DNA of 31,595 nucleotides, taken from the NCBI GenBank assembly GCA_964506645.1, contig CAZDML010000010.1, forward strand, positions 1 to 31,595, written 5' to 3'. The number at the start of each line of letters is the position of its first letter. The first letter of the stretch is position 1. Origin of the DNA: CAZDML01 sp964506645. Its GTDB lineage: Bacteria; Elusimicrobiota; Elusimicrobia; 2-01-FULL-59-12. Of the stretch, positions 22,517 to 31,595 are shown piece after piece. The position numbers and the translations under genes are program-made. The notes under the pieces were generated by a model that saw nothing but the letters and a program-made list of their open reading frames with translations, did no database searches and was not told where the DNA came from.

Positions 22517-23170
22517 TTAGCTGCCCTTTTGTTTCATGATCAATGAGACTTGCCGATTGCCTGTCTTATCGCGTCGGTACGAAAAATACTGCTGCGTATG
22601 CCGAGTGCACGTCGCCTGTGACTGAATGTGCTTCGCAGGGATCCCAAGCGCTACAGCTTGCGCACGCAGAGCCCGATTTAAATCCACCCTCCAGCGTGAT
22701 TCCTGACGAAAACGACTTCCCGGAAAATATCTAGCCACATCCCAACCCACTTCAAAACAACATCCGCCGATCGAGGGCCCCAACACCATATACACATCCG
22801 AACGACGAACACCCCATCTCTTTCGCGCGACCCGCAAGGCACGTTTTAGAATCTTTTTTTGAACACCGCGCCAGCCGGCATGCAACACGCCAACGACTCC
22901 CTGTCGAGGTGCGGATAAAAAAATGGGGACGCAGTCCGCAGTAAAAATGCCCAGAGGTTGCTGCAGCTGATTCGTGAGCAATCCATCCGATCCGGAATAC
23001 TCATGCGCCGTCGTGAGTCGCGGGACAATAGTGACACGTGCGCCATGCACTTGCTCCGCTGTAGCCACAGCAGACGGCCAGCCCTGCTTTTTCAAATAAC
23101 GCTGAAGGGCCTGCGGTGTGCGGACATGCCCATCGAAAGCGGTGGTCGTCTGAATGACGGCCCCTATCAT
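22517..23170 (-). CDS. pgeF: Laccase-domain protein, peptidoglycan editing factor PgeF/YfiH family
   Basis: A 217-residue protein of the DUF152/Cu-oxidase_4 family. The metal-site residues are intact: His42 in EQVHGARV, Cys80 in FTADCVPIF and His97 in LHAGWRG, with GPSIGGCCFEVG and the C-terminal YFSYRRDKTGNR block. Homologues have been described as purine nucleoside phosphorylase/oxidase-like enzymes, and E. coli YfiH as an editing factor that keeps the wrong amino acid out of peptidoglycan. Its position downstream of murC-ftsZ and pilT fits the cell-wall role. It overlaps the pilT stop by four bases (ATGA) and abuts pheA. Confidence 0.88.
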   Translation of the reverse strand: MIGAVIQTTTAFDGHVRTPQALQRYLKKQGWPSAVATAEQVHGARVTIVPRLTTAHEYSGSDGLLTNQLQQPLGIFTADCVPIFLSAPRQGVVGVLHAGWRGVQKKILKRALRVARKRWGVRRSDVYMVLGPSIGGCCFEVGWDVARYFPGSRFRQESRWRVDLNRALRAQAVALGIPAKHIQSQATCTRHTQQYFSYRRDKTGNRQVSLIMKQKGS

Positions 23171-24270
23171 TTTTCTTTCTGGAAAAATTGAGAGGTGTCT
23201 TCGGTCCCGGTCTGCACACCACGAACGGCCATCATGACTTCTTCCGGATTGGACGCAGCGGCTAGGGCCGTCTCGAGACTGATTTCACCCTTATTGATGA
23301 GCTCCACCAGCGCTTGATGGAAAGTCTGCATGCCGTAATAAGCGCCTTGTTTCATAAGTGCGGAAATTTCACCCAACTGGTTTTCTAGAATGTGCTTGCG
23401 GACCAGCGGCGTGACCACCATAACTTCGACGGCAGGCACACGACCAGAACCAGAGGCATGCGGCAAGAGACGTTGCGAAATCACACCGCGCAGCGTGTCT
23501 CCAAGCATAAATCGAACTTGATTTTGTTGGTGCGGTGGAAACACGTCGATAATACGGTTCACGGTCTGCATGGCATCAATCGTATGAATGGTGGAAAGCA
23601 CCAAGTGGCCGGTTTGCGCGGCCGTAAGCGCCGTGGCCATGGTTTCCATATCTCGCATTTCGCCGACCAGAATCACGTCTGGATCTTCGCGCACCACGTG
23701 TTTGAGCGCTTCAGGAAACGATAGTGTATCCTGACCAATCTCACGCTGAGACAAAATGGATTCTTTATCTTCATGCACAAATTCGATAGGGTCTTCGACG
23801 GTCACAATGTGGCGACTGCGCGTGCTGTTAATGTAATCGAGCATGGCCGCAAGCGTGGTCGATTTACCGCTGCCCGTCGTTCCGGTCACAAGCACAAGCC
23901 CGCGCGGTTCGTCAGCAATTTTGCGGATGACGCTGGGCAGCTTGAGCTGCTCAAACGAAGGAATGAAGGACGGGACCACACGAATCGCCATATTAACAAC
24001 GCCACGCTGACGATACACATTCACGCGAAAACGACCCATGCCCTCGACAGAAAGGGCCAGGTCGCATTCCAGATTTTTTTCAAAGGTCTGCATCTGACGC
24101 TGACTTAAAATACTTTTGACCCAACCTTCCACTTGTTCCGCGGGAACCGCTTCCTGAGTACGCGTGGACAGGGAACCGTCGGCGCGAAAAACGGCGACGC
24201 GGTTCGATCGGATATGCAGATCCGATGCATTTTTATCCACCATTGCTTTAAGTAATACTTTGAGGTCCAT
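23167..24270 (-). CDS. pilT: Type IV pilus retraction ATPase PilT
   Basis: Hexameric ATPase that drives pilus retraction in twitching motility. The 367-residue protein shows the PilT-type N-terminal domain and then Walker A GTTGSGKST (130-138), the Asp box VEDPIEF (158-164), Walker B DVILVGEMRD (198-207) and the His box TGHLVLSTIHT (220-230). Length is typical of PilT rather than the longer PilB. No other pilus genes are present in the window. It is placed 14 bases after ftsZ and overlaps pgeF, so it is expressed with the division genes. PilT paralogues (PilU) cannot be excluded. Confidence 0.93.
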   Translation of the reverse strand: MDLKVLLKAMVDKNASDLHIRSNRVAVFRADGSLSTRTQEAVPAEQVEGWVKSILSQRQMQTFEKNLECDLALSVEGMGRFRVNVYRQRGVVNMAIRVVPSFIPSFEQLKLPSVIRKIADEPRGLVLVTGTTGSGKSTTLAAMLDYINSTRSRHIVTVEDPIEFVHEDKESILSQREIGQDTLSFPEALKHVVREDPDVILVGEMRDMETMATALTAAQTGHLVLSTIHTIDAMQTVNRIIDVFPPHQQNQVRFMLGDTLRGVISQRLLPHASGSGRVPAVEVMVVTPLVRKHILENQLGEISALMKQGAYYGMQTFHQALVELINKGEISLETALAAASNPEEVMMAVRGVQTGTEDTSQFFQKEK

Positions 24271-24284
24271 AGGTGATTACGGGT

Positions 24285-25459
<1,175 letters not shown>

Positions 25460-25460
<1 letters not shown>

Positions 25461-26719
25461 TAAAACGCCTCCTCGACCCACTCCCGAATACGTTTGACCA
25501 AGGATCCCGAAGCCACACGCGCACGGCGTGATGTTTGTGTCGCAGCGTTGTTCCACTGACCATCGCCACGGTAAGGGAACGTCAGTAGTCCAATCGCTGT
25601 GGCATAGCTGGGATGACCGATGAGCTCACTTTTTCCGATCACACCCTGCGGCAGCCCGACACGTGCCGACAACTGCAGAATCCGCTCCGCCGCTTGATCG
25701 ATGCCCTTCAGCAGCGATCCACCGCCGGTCAGAATGGCTCCGCCCGGCACGATACGATCGGAATAGCCGGAGTCCTGCACCTTTTCTGCTGCAAGCGCAA
25801 AAATTTCTTCCACACGCGGCTCGATGATATCGATAAGGAATCGTCGGCTCACTTTGCGGAACGTTCGGCCGTCCATGGCGGTGAAACTGACTTCGGCTTC
25901 ATTCTGTTCCAGAAGGCTCGCCATCGCGACGCCGTAATTTTCTTTGATCTGCTGCGCCTGAGAAAGCGATGTGCGCAGCCCGTAAGCGAGGTCTCGGGTG
26001 ATCGCATCGGCACCGATCGGGAGCTTTTCCGTGAAGTGCACACTGCCATCGAAATACACGGCGATATCCGTTGTCTGTCCACCAATATCAATCAACAGAC
26101 ATCCGAGATCCCGCTCTTCCTGCGTCACAACCACTTCACCGGCTGCGAGCAGTCCGTAAATCGGCTCGGTCACGGCAAAACCTGCGACGTTAATCGCTTT
26201 AAAAATATTGTTCAAATGGGAACGTGACGCTGTGACGATGTGCACATCAACTTCCAGCAACGACCCTTCCATCCCCACCGGATTGGGAACGCCCTGCTGA
26301 CGGTCCAGAGTGAAACCCTGAGGAATCGTGTGAATAATTTCGCGATCGGCCGAGAGGTGTACAGCCTGTGCGCTTTCGATGGCTTTCTCAACGTCTTCCG
26401 CGGTAATTTCTTTATCGGTCCGGGCAATATTGAGCGCGCCATGATTGTTAAATGTTTGGAGGTGATTGCCGCGGATTGAAATCGTGAATTCCTTCACCAT
26501 TTCTTTGGCCGCATCTTCGGCTTCTTCACAGATGCGCTGTACGGCACGGGCTGTTTCGTCAATATTAATGACGACGCCGCCCTTAAGACCTCCGGGACAG
26601 GCGCTACGCGAACCGCCGAGAATTTCAATCTGCCCGGTCTGAGCATCTTTGCGGCCAATGACACAAGCAACCTGCGCACTGCCGATGTCTAAACCCGCCA
26701 CGATGTCTTGTTTGGACAT
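25460..26719 (-). CDS. ftsA: Cell division protein FtsA
   Basis: Actin-like ATPase that anchors FtsZ filaments to the membrane. The 419-residue protein has the phosphate-1 motif IVAGLDIGSAQVACVIG at the N-terminus, the phosphate-2 block CLLIDIGGQTTDIAVY and the adenosine motif GGAILTGGGSLLKGI. It ends in a short amphipathic helix (SLVKRIREWVEEAF) that serves as the membrane-targeting sequence. GAGGAG precedes the ATG by seven bases. It overlaps the ftsZ start by one base and follows ftsQ after 35 bases. Confidence 0.97.
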
Positions 26720-26754
26720 GAATTCGCTCCTCTGACCCCTGCAGCTATTTAAAG

Positions 26755-27585
26755 TTATACACCTTTCGGACGAACAACGATACGGCCTTGTTCAAAAAAT
26801 CGAAGGTCGGCTACGGCCGCTCCACCCAAGCGGTCATGGGCATCCTCGAGAACCCGGGCCACATACTGCGCTTTCTTGGCCGCCGAAGCAGGATCCGGAT
26901 GCCCCCACATGACCTGCGCCCCTGTATCAAGAACAAGCACCATCTCCCCTTCCGGGGACCGCCGCACACTTCTCACTCGCGTCCAGAATAGAGACGAGCG
27001 AGACACCCGCCCTATCCACTGACGTTCCGCAGCATGGATCTCTCCGACGGGAATGTTAATCTCCGGGAGCGCCGCATGCGCTCCTTCCGGCAAAGAAAAG
27101 ATCACGCCATTAGAATCAATGGCTTGTCCAGGCCACCGCGCAACCGCCACGCGCGGTTCAAGCCGGAGGACAATCCGATTCGCACGAAATTGTTTTTCAA
27201 AAACCACATTCCCGATTTCGGGATATCTTTTCTGTAGCTTGCGGCTCACCCGCCCACACACTCCCGGGATCCACAACCAGGTGGTCTGTGTCGGCATTTC
27301 CTGCAACACCGGCAAGCCGCCGAGCGTCCCAACAGCCTGCACATCGACAGGCGGTGCAGGCCGAAAACTGATATGCGTCAGCACCCACTCGCGGCGCGTG
27401 ACCAGGCCCATTGTAAAACCAGCCACTAACATGAAGACAGCCGTGCGACGCACAGCCCGGTGTACGAGCTGTTTAATTTCTTCCCGGTGCCGTTGGCGCA
27501 ACACGACGTGCTGTTTACGCAAGGAGCGTTTTGCGGGCAGAGTCTTTGTCCGGCTCGATCGACTCGTACGGCTAATGCGACGCAA
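26755..27585 (-). CDS. ftsQ: Cell division protein FtsQ/DivIB
   Basis: Bitopic division protein linking early and late divisome components. It has a strongly basic cytoplasmic N-terminus (many Arg/Lys), one transmembrane helix (roughly residues 47-64 of the preferred start, AVFMLVAGFTMGLVT), a POTRA-like region and the FtsQ domain with VFEKQFRANRIVLRLEPRVAVARW and DSNGVIFSLP. Sequence conservation of FtsQ is low, so the call leans on topology and on its position between ddl and ftsA. The frame opens at a TTG at 27600 without a ribosome-binding site; a TTG at 27585 has GGAG seven bases upstream and is preferred. It overlaps the end of ddl either way. Confidence 0.87.
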   Translation of the reverse strand: MRRISRTSRSSRTKTLPAKRSLRKQHVVLRQRHREEIKQLVHRAVRRTAVFMLVAGFTMGLVTRREWVLTHISFRPAPPVDVQAVGTLGGLPVLQEMPTQTTWLWIPGVCGRVSRKLQKRYPEIGNVVFEKQFRANRIVLRLEPRVAVARWPGQAIDSNGVIFSLPEGAHAALPEINIPVGEIHAAERQWIGRVSRSSLFWTRVRSVRRSPEGEMVLVLDTGAQVMWGHPDPASAAKKAQYVARVLEDAHDRLGGAAVADLRFFEQGRIVVRPKGV

Positions 27586-28510
27586 GCGAGTACTCCGCAA
27601 TTTTCAATACGAGAGCATCAAAATCATATCCTGCCGCGCGCGCTGCTTCCGGAAGAAGCGATGTCTCTGTCATACCGGGAATGGTGTTGACTTCCAGCAG
27701 CATCGGACCGCGGCGGACATCCACAATCAAATCGACACGAGCCACAGCCCTCGTTCCTAACACCTTGCAGGCCCCCAACGCGAGTGCTCGCGATTTACGG
27801 GCCGCGGCGGTGGAAATACGCGCTGGTAAAATATGTCGCGATCCGCCCTGTGCGTATTTGGCATGAAAGTCGTAGAACGTCCGCGCCTGGGGAACGATTT
27901 CAATGATCGGCAACGTTGTTTTCCCCAAAACCCCTACCGTAATTTCCGGCCCTTTTAAAAATTTTTCAATGAGTGCGCAGCCGCCGTAACGAAAGGCCAG
28001 TCGCAACGCGCTGGCAAGCTGTCCAGGACGCTTCACAACCGAAACACCGATCGCCGACCCCTGGGACGCCGGCTTCACCACCACCGGATATCCCGTGCGT
28101 CGCACCCAGGATGCCACCATAGACGCCTCTTGCCGCGTCACGGCCAGCCATGGGGCGCTCGAAAGCTTCGCCGAATCAAAGAGCTGTTTGCTGATGACTT
28201 TATCCATCGCGGCGGCGGAAGCCAACACTCCCGACCCTGTGTAAGGAATGCCCATCTCGTCCAACACACTTTGGATGCGACCGTCTTCGCCGCCCGGTCC
28301 ATGCAACGCCATGTAAGCAAACGTGATGTTGGCTTTTTTCAGTGCTCGTGCAGGATTCCCCCGCGGATCGACCGCTTTGGCGCGGAAACCTTGCCGTTGG
28401 AGCGATGCGAGTATCGCTTTCCCTGTTTTCAGAGAAATGCTTCGTTCAGCGGAATCGCCGCCCATGAGCACGCCGATCATGCGGCGCTTCAGCCACGATC
28501 GAATGTTCAC
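27572..28510 (-). CDS. ddl: D-alanine--D-alanine ligase
   Basis: ATP-grasp enzyme making the D-Ala-D-Ala dipeptide of peptidoglycan. The 312-residue protein has the N-terminal VLMGGDSAERSISLKTG, the ALHGPGGEDGRIQ region, ATP-grasp VVKPASQGSAIGVSVV, and the C-terminal metal/substrate motif LLEVNTIPGMTETSLLP. The GTG at 28510 is preferred over an ATG six bases upstream because GGAG then lies seven bases before the start and the overlap with the murB stop becomes GTGA. With murC and murB it supplies late cytoplasmic precursor steps. Confidence 0.95.
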   Translation of the reverse strand: MNIRSWLKRRMIGVLMGGDSAERSISLKTGKAILASLQRQGFRAKAVDPRGNPARALKKANITFAYMALHGPGGEDGRIQSVLDEMGIPYTGSGVLASAAAMDKVISKQLFDSAKLSSAPWLAVTRQEASMVASWVRRTGYPVVVKPASQGSAIGVSVVKRPGQLASALRLAFRYGGCALIEKFLKGPEITVGVLGKTTLPIIEIVPQARTFYDFHAKYAQGGSRHILPARISTAAARKSRALALGACKVLGTRAVARVDLIVDVRRGPMLLEVNTIPGMTETSLLPEAARAAGYDFDALVLKIAEYSLASH

Positions 28511-29406
28511 GCCCATTCTCCAACGAGTTTTATCTCCGGCTCGAGACGGACCTGGAACTTTTCAAAGACCTGCTGCTGCATAAGATTCATCAAGATTCGC
28601 ACATCGGCCGCGGTGGCGCCGCCGGTGTTGATAATAAAATTAGCATGACGTTCCGAAATCTGCGCAGCGCCTTGTTTTTTTCCCTTCAAACCGGCCTGTT
28701 CCACCAAACGTGCCGCGTAATTTCCTTCCGGATTTTTAAAGACCGAACCGCAATTATTTGTACCCAACGGTTGTGTTTTCGAACGGTACTGAAGCAGCGC
28801 GTCAATGCGATTTATTATAGAACTTCGATCTTCCGCTTTCAAACGCAGGGTAGCACCCAAAACCCATTGATTTTCCAATCTGGAATGGCGGTATGAGAAG
28901 GCGATTTTCTCGGGGTTCCAGGTTTCAAAAACCCCCTGTTCGTTAAGGATGTCTACGGAATGCACAACATGCCCCAACCAGCCCTCCTTGGTCCCTGCAT
29001 TCATCACAAGTCCCCCGCCAATCGTTCCAGGCACCCCGATCAAGGGTTCCAGGCCCGCAAGCCCCTTGTCTGCGCATTGTTTGGATAAAGCAGGCATCAT
29101 GGCGCCGGCGCCCACTTTCACAGTAACACCCTCGATTTCGACGTGTTTAAAATCACCCTGCAGATGAATCACCAGACCACGAATGCCCTGGTCTGAAATC
29201 AAAAGATTAGATCCTGCCCCGATAAAAAATATGGGCAGTTGATGGGCTCGGACCCAGTGATGGAGCGCTATCAGTTCCGCGAGCGTTGAAACATCCACAT
29301 AAAAATCGGCAGGTCCACCGACGGCAAGGGAGGTATGTTTGGAGAGAGGCTCGTTACGACGAAGAGATGGAACAATGCGCTGAAGTTGATCCGCCAGATC
29401 CGCCAT
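28507..29406 (-). CDS. murB: UDP-N-acetylenolpyruvoylglucosamine reductase
   Basis: FAD enzyme that reduces the enolpyruvyl group to give UDP-N-acetylmuramic acid. The 299-residue protein has the FAD-binding PIFFIGAGSNLLISD, GVPGTIGGGLVMNAG, the active-site Arg in FSYRHSR (Arg173), the proton-donor Ser221 in NNCGSVFKNPEG, and a C-terminal Glu in LEPEIKLVG (289-291). The short, single-block C-terminal region is typical of type II MurB. The frame is open to 29496, but the ATG at 29406 lies four bases after the murC stop and avoids overlapping it. It overlaps ddl by four bases. Confidence 0.96.
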   Translation of the reverse strand: MADLADQLQRIVPSLRRNEPLSKHTSLAVGGPADFYVDVSTLAELIALHHWVRAHQLPIFFIGAGSNLLISDQGIRGLVIHLQGDFKHVEIEGVTVKVGAGAMMPALSKQCADKGLAGLEPLIGVPGTIGGGLVMNAGTKEGWLGHVVHSVDILNEQGVFETWNPEKIAFSYRHSRLENQWVLGATLRLKAEDRSSIINRIDALLQYRSKTQPLGTNNCGSVFKNPEGNYAARLVEQAGLKGKKQGAAQISERHANFIINTGGATAADVRILMNLMQQQVFEKFQVRLEPEIKLVGEWA

Positions 29407-29410
29407 CGGA

Positions 29411-30787
29411 CTAGGCACGTGCGGCCGCTGACGCCTCAAGAAGTTGTTCGCCCAGCTTCCATACATCGCCGGCTCCGAGCGTGAGAACCACATCACCGGC
29501 CTTGAGCAACTCTCTGAGTTTAGCCGCGTGGATAGGGGCAGTCAGCGTCTGCGCATCGGCATGCCGCTGCTTGAGCAATCGGAGAATGGAATCCGAGCTA
29601 ACACCCGCGATCGGCTTCTCACCGGCCGCATAGATATCAAGCACAAAGACCTTATCTGCCTGACCAAAACTTTCAGCAAATTCTTTCGCGAGCGATTGCG
29701 TGCGCGTATACCGATGAGGCTGAAACAATACCACCAATCTGTTTTTAGGATACCGCTCGCGAAGCGCGGCCAACGTCGCTTTTATTTCCGTCGGATGATG
29801 CCCATAGTCATCGATCACGGTCATCCCCTGCGATTCGCCTTTAAGTTCCATACGGCGGCCCACGCCGTCAAACGCAGCCAGGCCTTGCGCAATTACCGAG
29901 AAAGAAAGTCCCAGTTCATGACCAATCACAACAGCCGCCAGGGCATTGAGCACATTGTGTTTACCTGGAACCTGCAAGCGAACGGCCCCGAGTGTTTGGC
30001 CATCATGAACAACCTCAAATGCGCCCCCCCCATTTTCGGTACGGAGGCTATGCGCTTGCCACTGCGCATCGGAGCGTGTGCCGTAGGTCACCACACGACG
30101 CACCATACGCGGCAGCTGCGCGCGCACCGCCGCATCATCCAAGCACACGACGGCACATCCGTAGAAGGGAACATGATTGGCATACTGCACAAACGCATCG
30201 GCAATTTTTTCGATGGTGCCGTAGTAATCCAGATGATCGTTATCGATATTGGTAATAATCGACAGTGTCGGCGAGAGCTTTAAAAAAGACCCGTCTGATT
30301 CATCGGCTTCCGCGACGAGAAAATCGCCTTTTCCTAGGTGCGCCCCGGATTGAAAATGTTTCAAGCGACCGCCAACGACCACTGTCGGGTCCAACCCGCC
30401 CGCCTGCAGCACCGATGCCACCATGGATGTGGTTGTAGTTTTCCCATGCGTACCACCAATGGCGATCGTGTACTTGAGTCGTGCGATTTCTGCGAGCATT
30501 TCAATGCGGGGGATGACAGGAATTTTTTCGGTCTTGGCCGCGACCACTTCGGGATTATCGACCGACACGGCCGTGGACGTCACGACCACATGGGCCTTTT
30601 CGATGTTGGCCGCAGCATGACCATAAAAAATTTTCGCCCCCAGCGCGTGCAGCCGGCGTGTCACATCGGTTTCTTTTACATCGGAGCCCGAAATGGAATA
30701 GCCCAGATTGAGCAATACTTCGGCAATCCCGGACATCCCCGATCCACCGATACCAACAAAATGAATATTTCGAATGCGCTTAAACAT
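29411..30787 (-). CDS. murC: UDP-N-acetylmuramate--L-alanine ligase
   Basis: First Mur ligase, adding L-alanine to UDP-MurNAc in the cytosol. The 458-residue protein starts with the MurC-specific HFVGIGGSGMSGIAEVL, has the ATP loop GTHGKTT (112-118), then EADESDGSF, ITNIDNDHLDYYG and the C-terminal-domain DDYGHHPTEIKATL and FQPHRYTRT motifs. All are standard for MurC rather than Mpl or MurD. The frame is open to 30964, but the ATG at 30787, two bases after the stop of the methyltransferase gene, gives the standard N-terminus. The usual murG and ftsW neighbours are not upstream within the window. Confidence 0.97.
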   Translation of the reverse strand: MFKRIRNIHFVGIGGSGMSGIAEVLLNLGYSISGSDVKETDVTRRLHALGAKIFYGHAAANIEKAHVVVTSTAVSVDNPEVVAAKTEKIPVIPRIEMLAEIARLKYTIAIGGTHGKTTTTSMVASVLQAGGLDPTVVVGGRLKHFQSGAHLGKGDFLVAEADESDGSFLKLSPTLSIITNIDNDHLDYYGTIEKIADAFVQYANHVPFYGCAVVCLDDAAVRAQLPRMVRRVVTYGTRSDAQWQAHSLRTENGGGAFEVVHDGQTLGAVRLQVPGKHNVLNALAAVVIGHELGLSFSVIAQGLAAFDGVGRRMELKGESQGMTVIDDYGHHPTEIKATLAALRERYPKNRLVVLFQPHRYTRTQSLAKEFAESFGQADKVFVLDIYAAGEKPIAGVSSDSILRLLKQRHADAQTLTAPIHAAKLRELLKAGDVVLTLGAGDVWKLGEQLLEASAAARA

Positions 30788-30789
30788 AG

Positions 30790-31595
30790 TTAGAACACCT
30801 GAAGTATGACAAATTTGAGATATTCTGTCTCGGGCATGGCGAGCAGCACGGGATGATCTTTCGCCTGTGAACGCATTTCCACAATGCGAAAATGCCGGCC
30901 GGCTTTTGCTGCAGAGATACGAAGCATGTGCAGAAAAGTCGCACGATCCACATGATGCGAGCAAGAGGATGTCGCAAGAAGTCCGCCGCGCGGGATGAGG
31001 CTCATGGCGGCCATGTTGAGTTTTTCATAGGCCTTCAGCGCGGGCACGAGATGTTTTTTGGATCGGGCATAGGCGGGGGGATCAATCGAAATCACATCGA
31101 ACGGTTTTTCACCACGGCCTTTCTCCAGCAGCTCGACCGCATCGCCGCGCACAAAGACACTCTTGCCTTCGACTCCATTGAGCGCGGCGTTGGCTTCGGC
31201 TAACTCCAGCGCCGGCTGCGAACTGTCCGCGAAAACGACCTGCGTCGCGCCCGCACGCGCCGCCGCGATTCCAAAACCCCCGCTATAGCAAAAGGCGTCC
31301 AGGACGCGTTTGTTCTTGCAAAAAGGAGCCAGCGCCTGCCGGTTCTCACGCTGATCAAAATAAAATCCCGTTTTCTGACCCGCCCGGAGATCGACGGAAA
31401 ATTGACCATTTTCTAATTCTATCGTGACATGTTCCGGTACATGCCCCATGACTTCGGCCGGTTTTTCCGGCAATCCTTCCAACTCCCGCAGCGGGGCATC
31501 CGACCGCCAGACCAATCCTTTGAGCCCAGCGACTTTGGGAATGAGGGTTTCGAGCATCGGCTTAAAACGCTCCATACCCGCAGACACGACTTGCA
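30790..31595 (-). CDS. RlmI-like class I rRNA (cytosine-C5) methyltransferase, 5' end beyond the window
   Basis: SAM-dependent methyltransferase resembling RlmI, which makes m5C1962 in 23S rRNA. About 268 residues are visible; the reading frame runs off the window edge without a stop, so an N-terminal part (in RlmI a PUA RNA-binding domain) is missing from view. Visible motifs are the central GQKTGFYFDQRENR, the SAM-binding DAFCYSGGFGIAAARAGA, the IDPPAYARSKK motif and the Cys-containing SSCSHHV expected for m5C chemistry. It lies two bases upstream of murC, so it is probably part of the same operon. The exact modified base is inferred from the family only. Confidence 0.85.
   Translation of the reverse strand, partial: QVVSAGMERFKPMLETLIPKVAGLKGLVWRSDAPLRELEGLPEKPAEVMGHVPEHVTIELENGQFSVDLRAGQKTGFYFDQRENRQALAPFCKNKRVLDAFCYSGGFGIAAARAGATQVVFADSSQPALELAEANAALNGVEGKSVFVRGDAVELLEKGRGEKPFDVISIDPPAYARSKKHLVPALKAYEKLNMAAMSLIPRGGLLATSSCSHHVDRATFLHMLRISAAKAGRHFRIVEMRSQAKDHPVLLAMPETEYLKFVILQVF

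Noticed and set aside
25461..25556. N-terminal extension of ftsZ
   Set aside because: It overlaps the end of ftsA, has no similarity to FtsZ, and the ATG at 25460 has a clear ribosome-binding site.
25613..26227. Plus-strand open frame of 204 codons opposite ftsA
   Set aside because: It is antisense to intact FtsA and His/Arg/Phe-rich in the way shadow frames of this genome are; no ribosome-binding site or homology.
29444..30283. Long plus-strand open frame (279 codons) opposite murC
   Set aside because: It lies entirely antisense to a complete MurC with all motifs, its composition is that of a reverse-complement shadow, and it has no recognisable domain.

Overview
The window is an ordinary bacterial chromosome segment of moderate, fairly even GC content, densely packed with envelope and core-metabolism genes. 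Two porin-like beta-barrel proteins with signal peptides, together with a full peptidoglycan/division cluster, indicate a Gram-negative (diderm) bacterium. The gene order resembles what I associate with deep-branching candidate phyla such as Omnitrophota (PVC side). That is inference from gene content only; no rRNA or marker tree is available here.

Left half (1-12844, all + strand). hflX, pgsA, plsY, gpsA, an HU/IHF-type protein and a MerR-type regulator form a tightly overlapping run devoted mainly to phospholipid synthesis. Next comes a tRNA-rich stretch: tRNA-Pro(GGG), a diacylglycerol-glucosyltransferase-like gene, tRNA-Pro(CGG), a sigma-70 family factor, apt, tRNA-Arg(CCT) and a membrane-anchored TPR protein. 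Then follow a porin-like gene with its own promoter and a roughly 100-nt leader, a strong terminator, a second outer-membrane protein carrying a ten-G homopolymer, and a family GH57 glycosidase.

Centre (12845-13496). This is the only long stretch without a convincing gene. It lies between convergent genes, is rich in hairpins and ends in a bidirectional terminator-like palindrome.

Right half (13497-31595, all - strand). Read in the direction of transcription (from high to low coordinates) the order is: RlmI-like methyltransferase (cut by the window edge), murC, murB, ddl, ftsQ, ftsA, ftsZ, pilT, pgeF, pheA, hisC, aroF, tyrA, aroA, plsC, a tiny membrane protein, rpsA, a TPR membrane protein and another tiny membrane protein. 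Nearly all junctions overlap or are separated by a few bases, so this looks like one very long operon. It joins cell-wall precursor synthesis, the division ring, a type IV pilus retraction ATPase and the phenylalanine/tyrosine branch of aromatic synthesis; rpsA has an internal extended -10 promoter.

No mobile element, CRISPR array, prophage or defence system was found. The observations most worth following are non-canonical: a candidate phase-variable poly-G tract in an outer-membrane protein gene; long flanking inverted repeats that extend the acceptor stem of both tRNA-Pro genes with unrelated sequences; promoters so close to start codons that the mRNAs should be leaderless or nearly so; a promoter embedded in a terminator; and the unexplained structured intergenic region.
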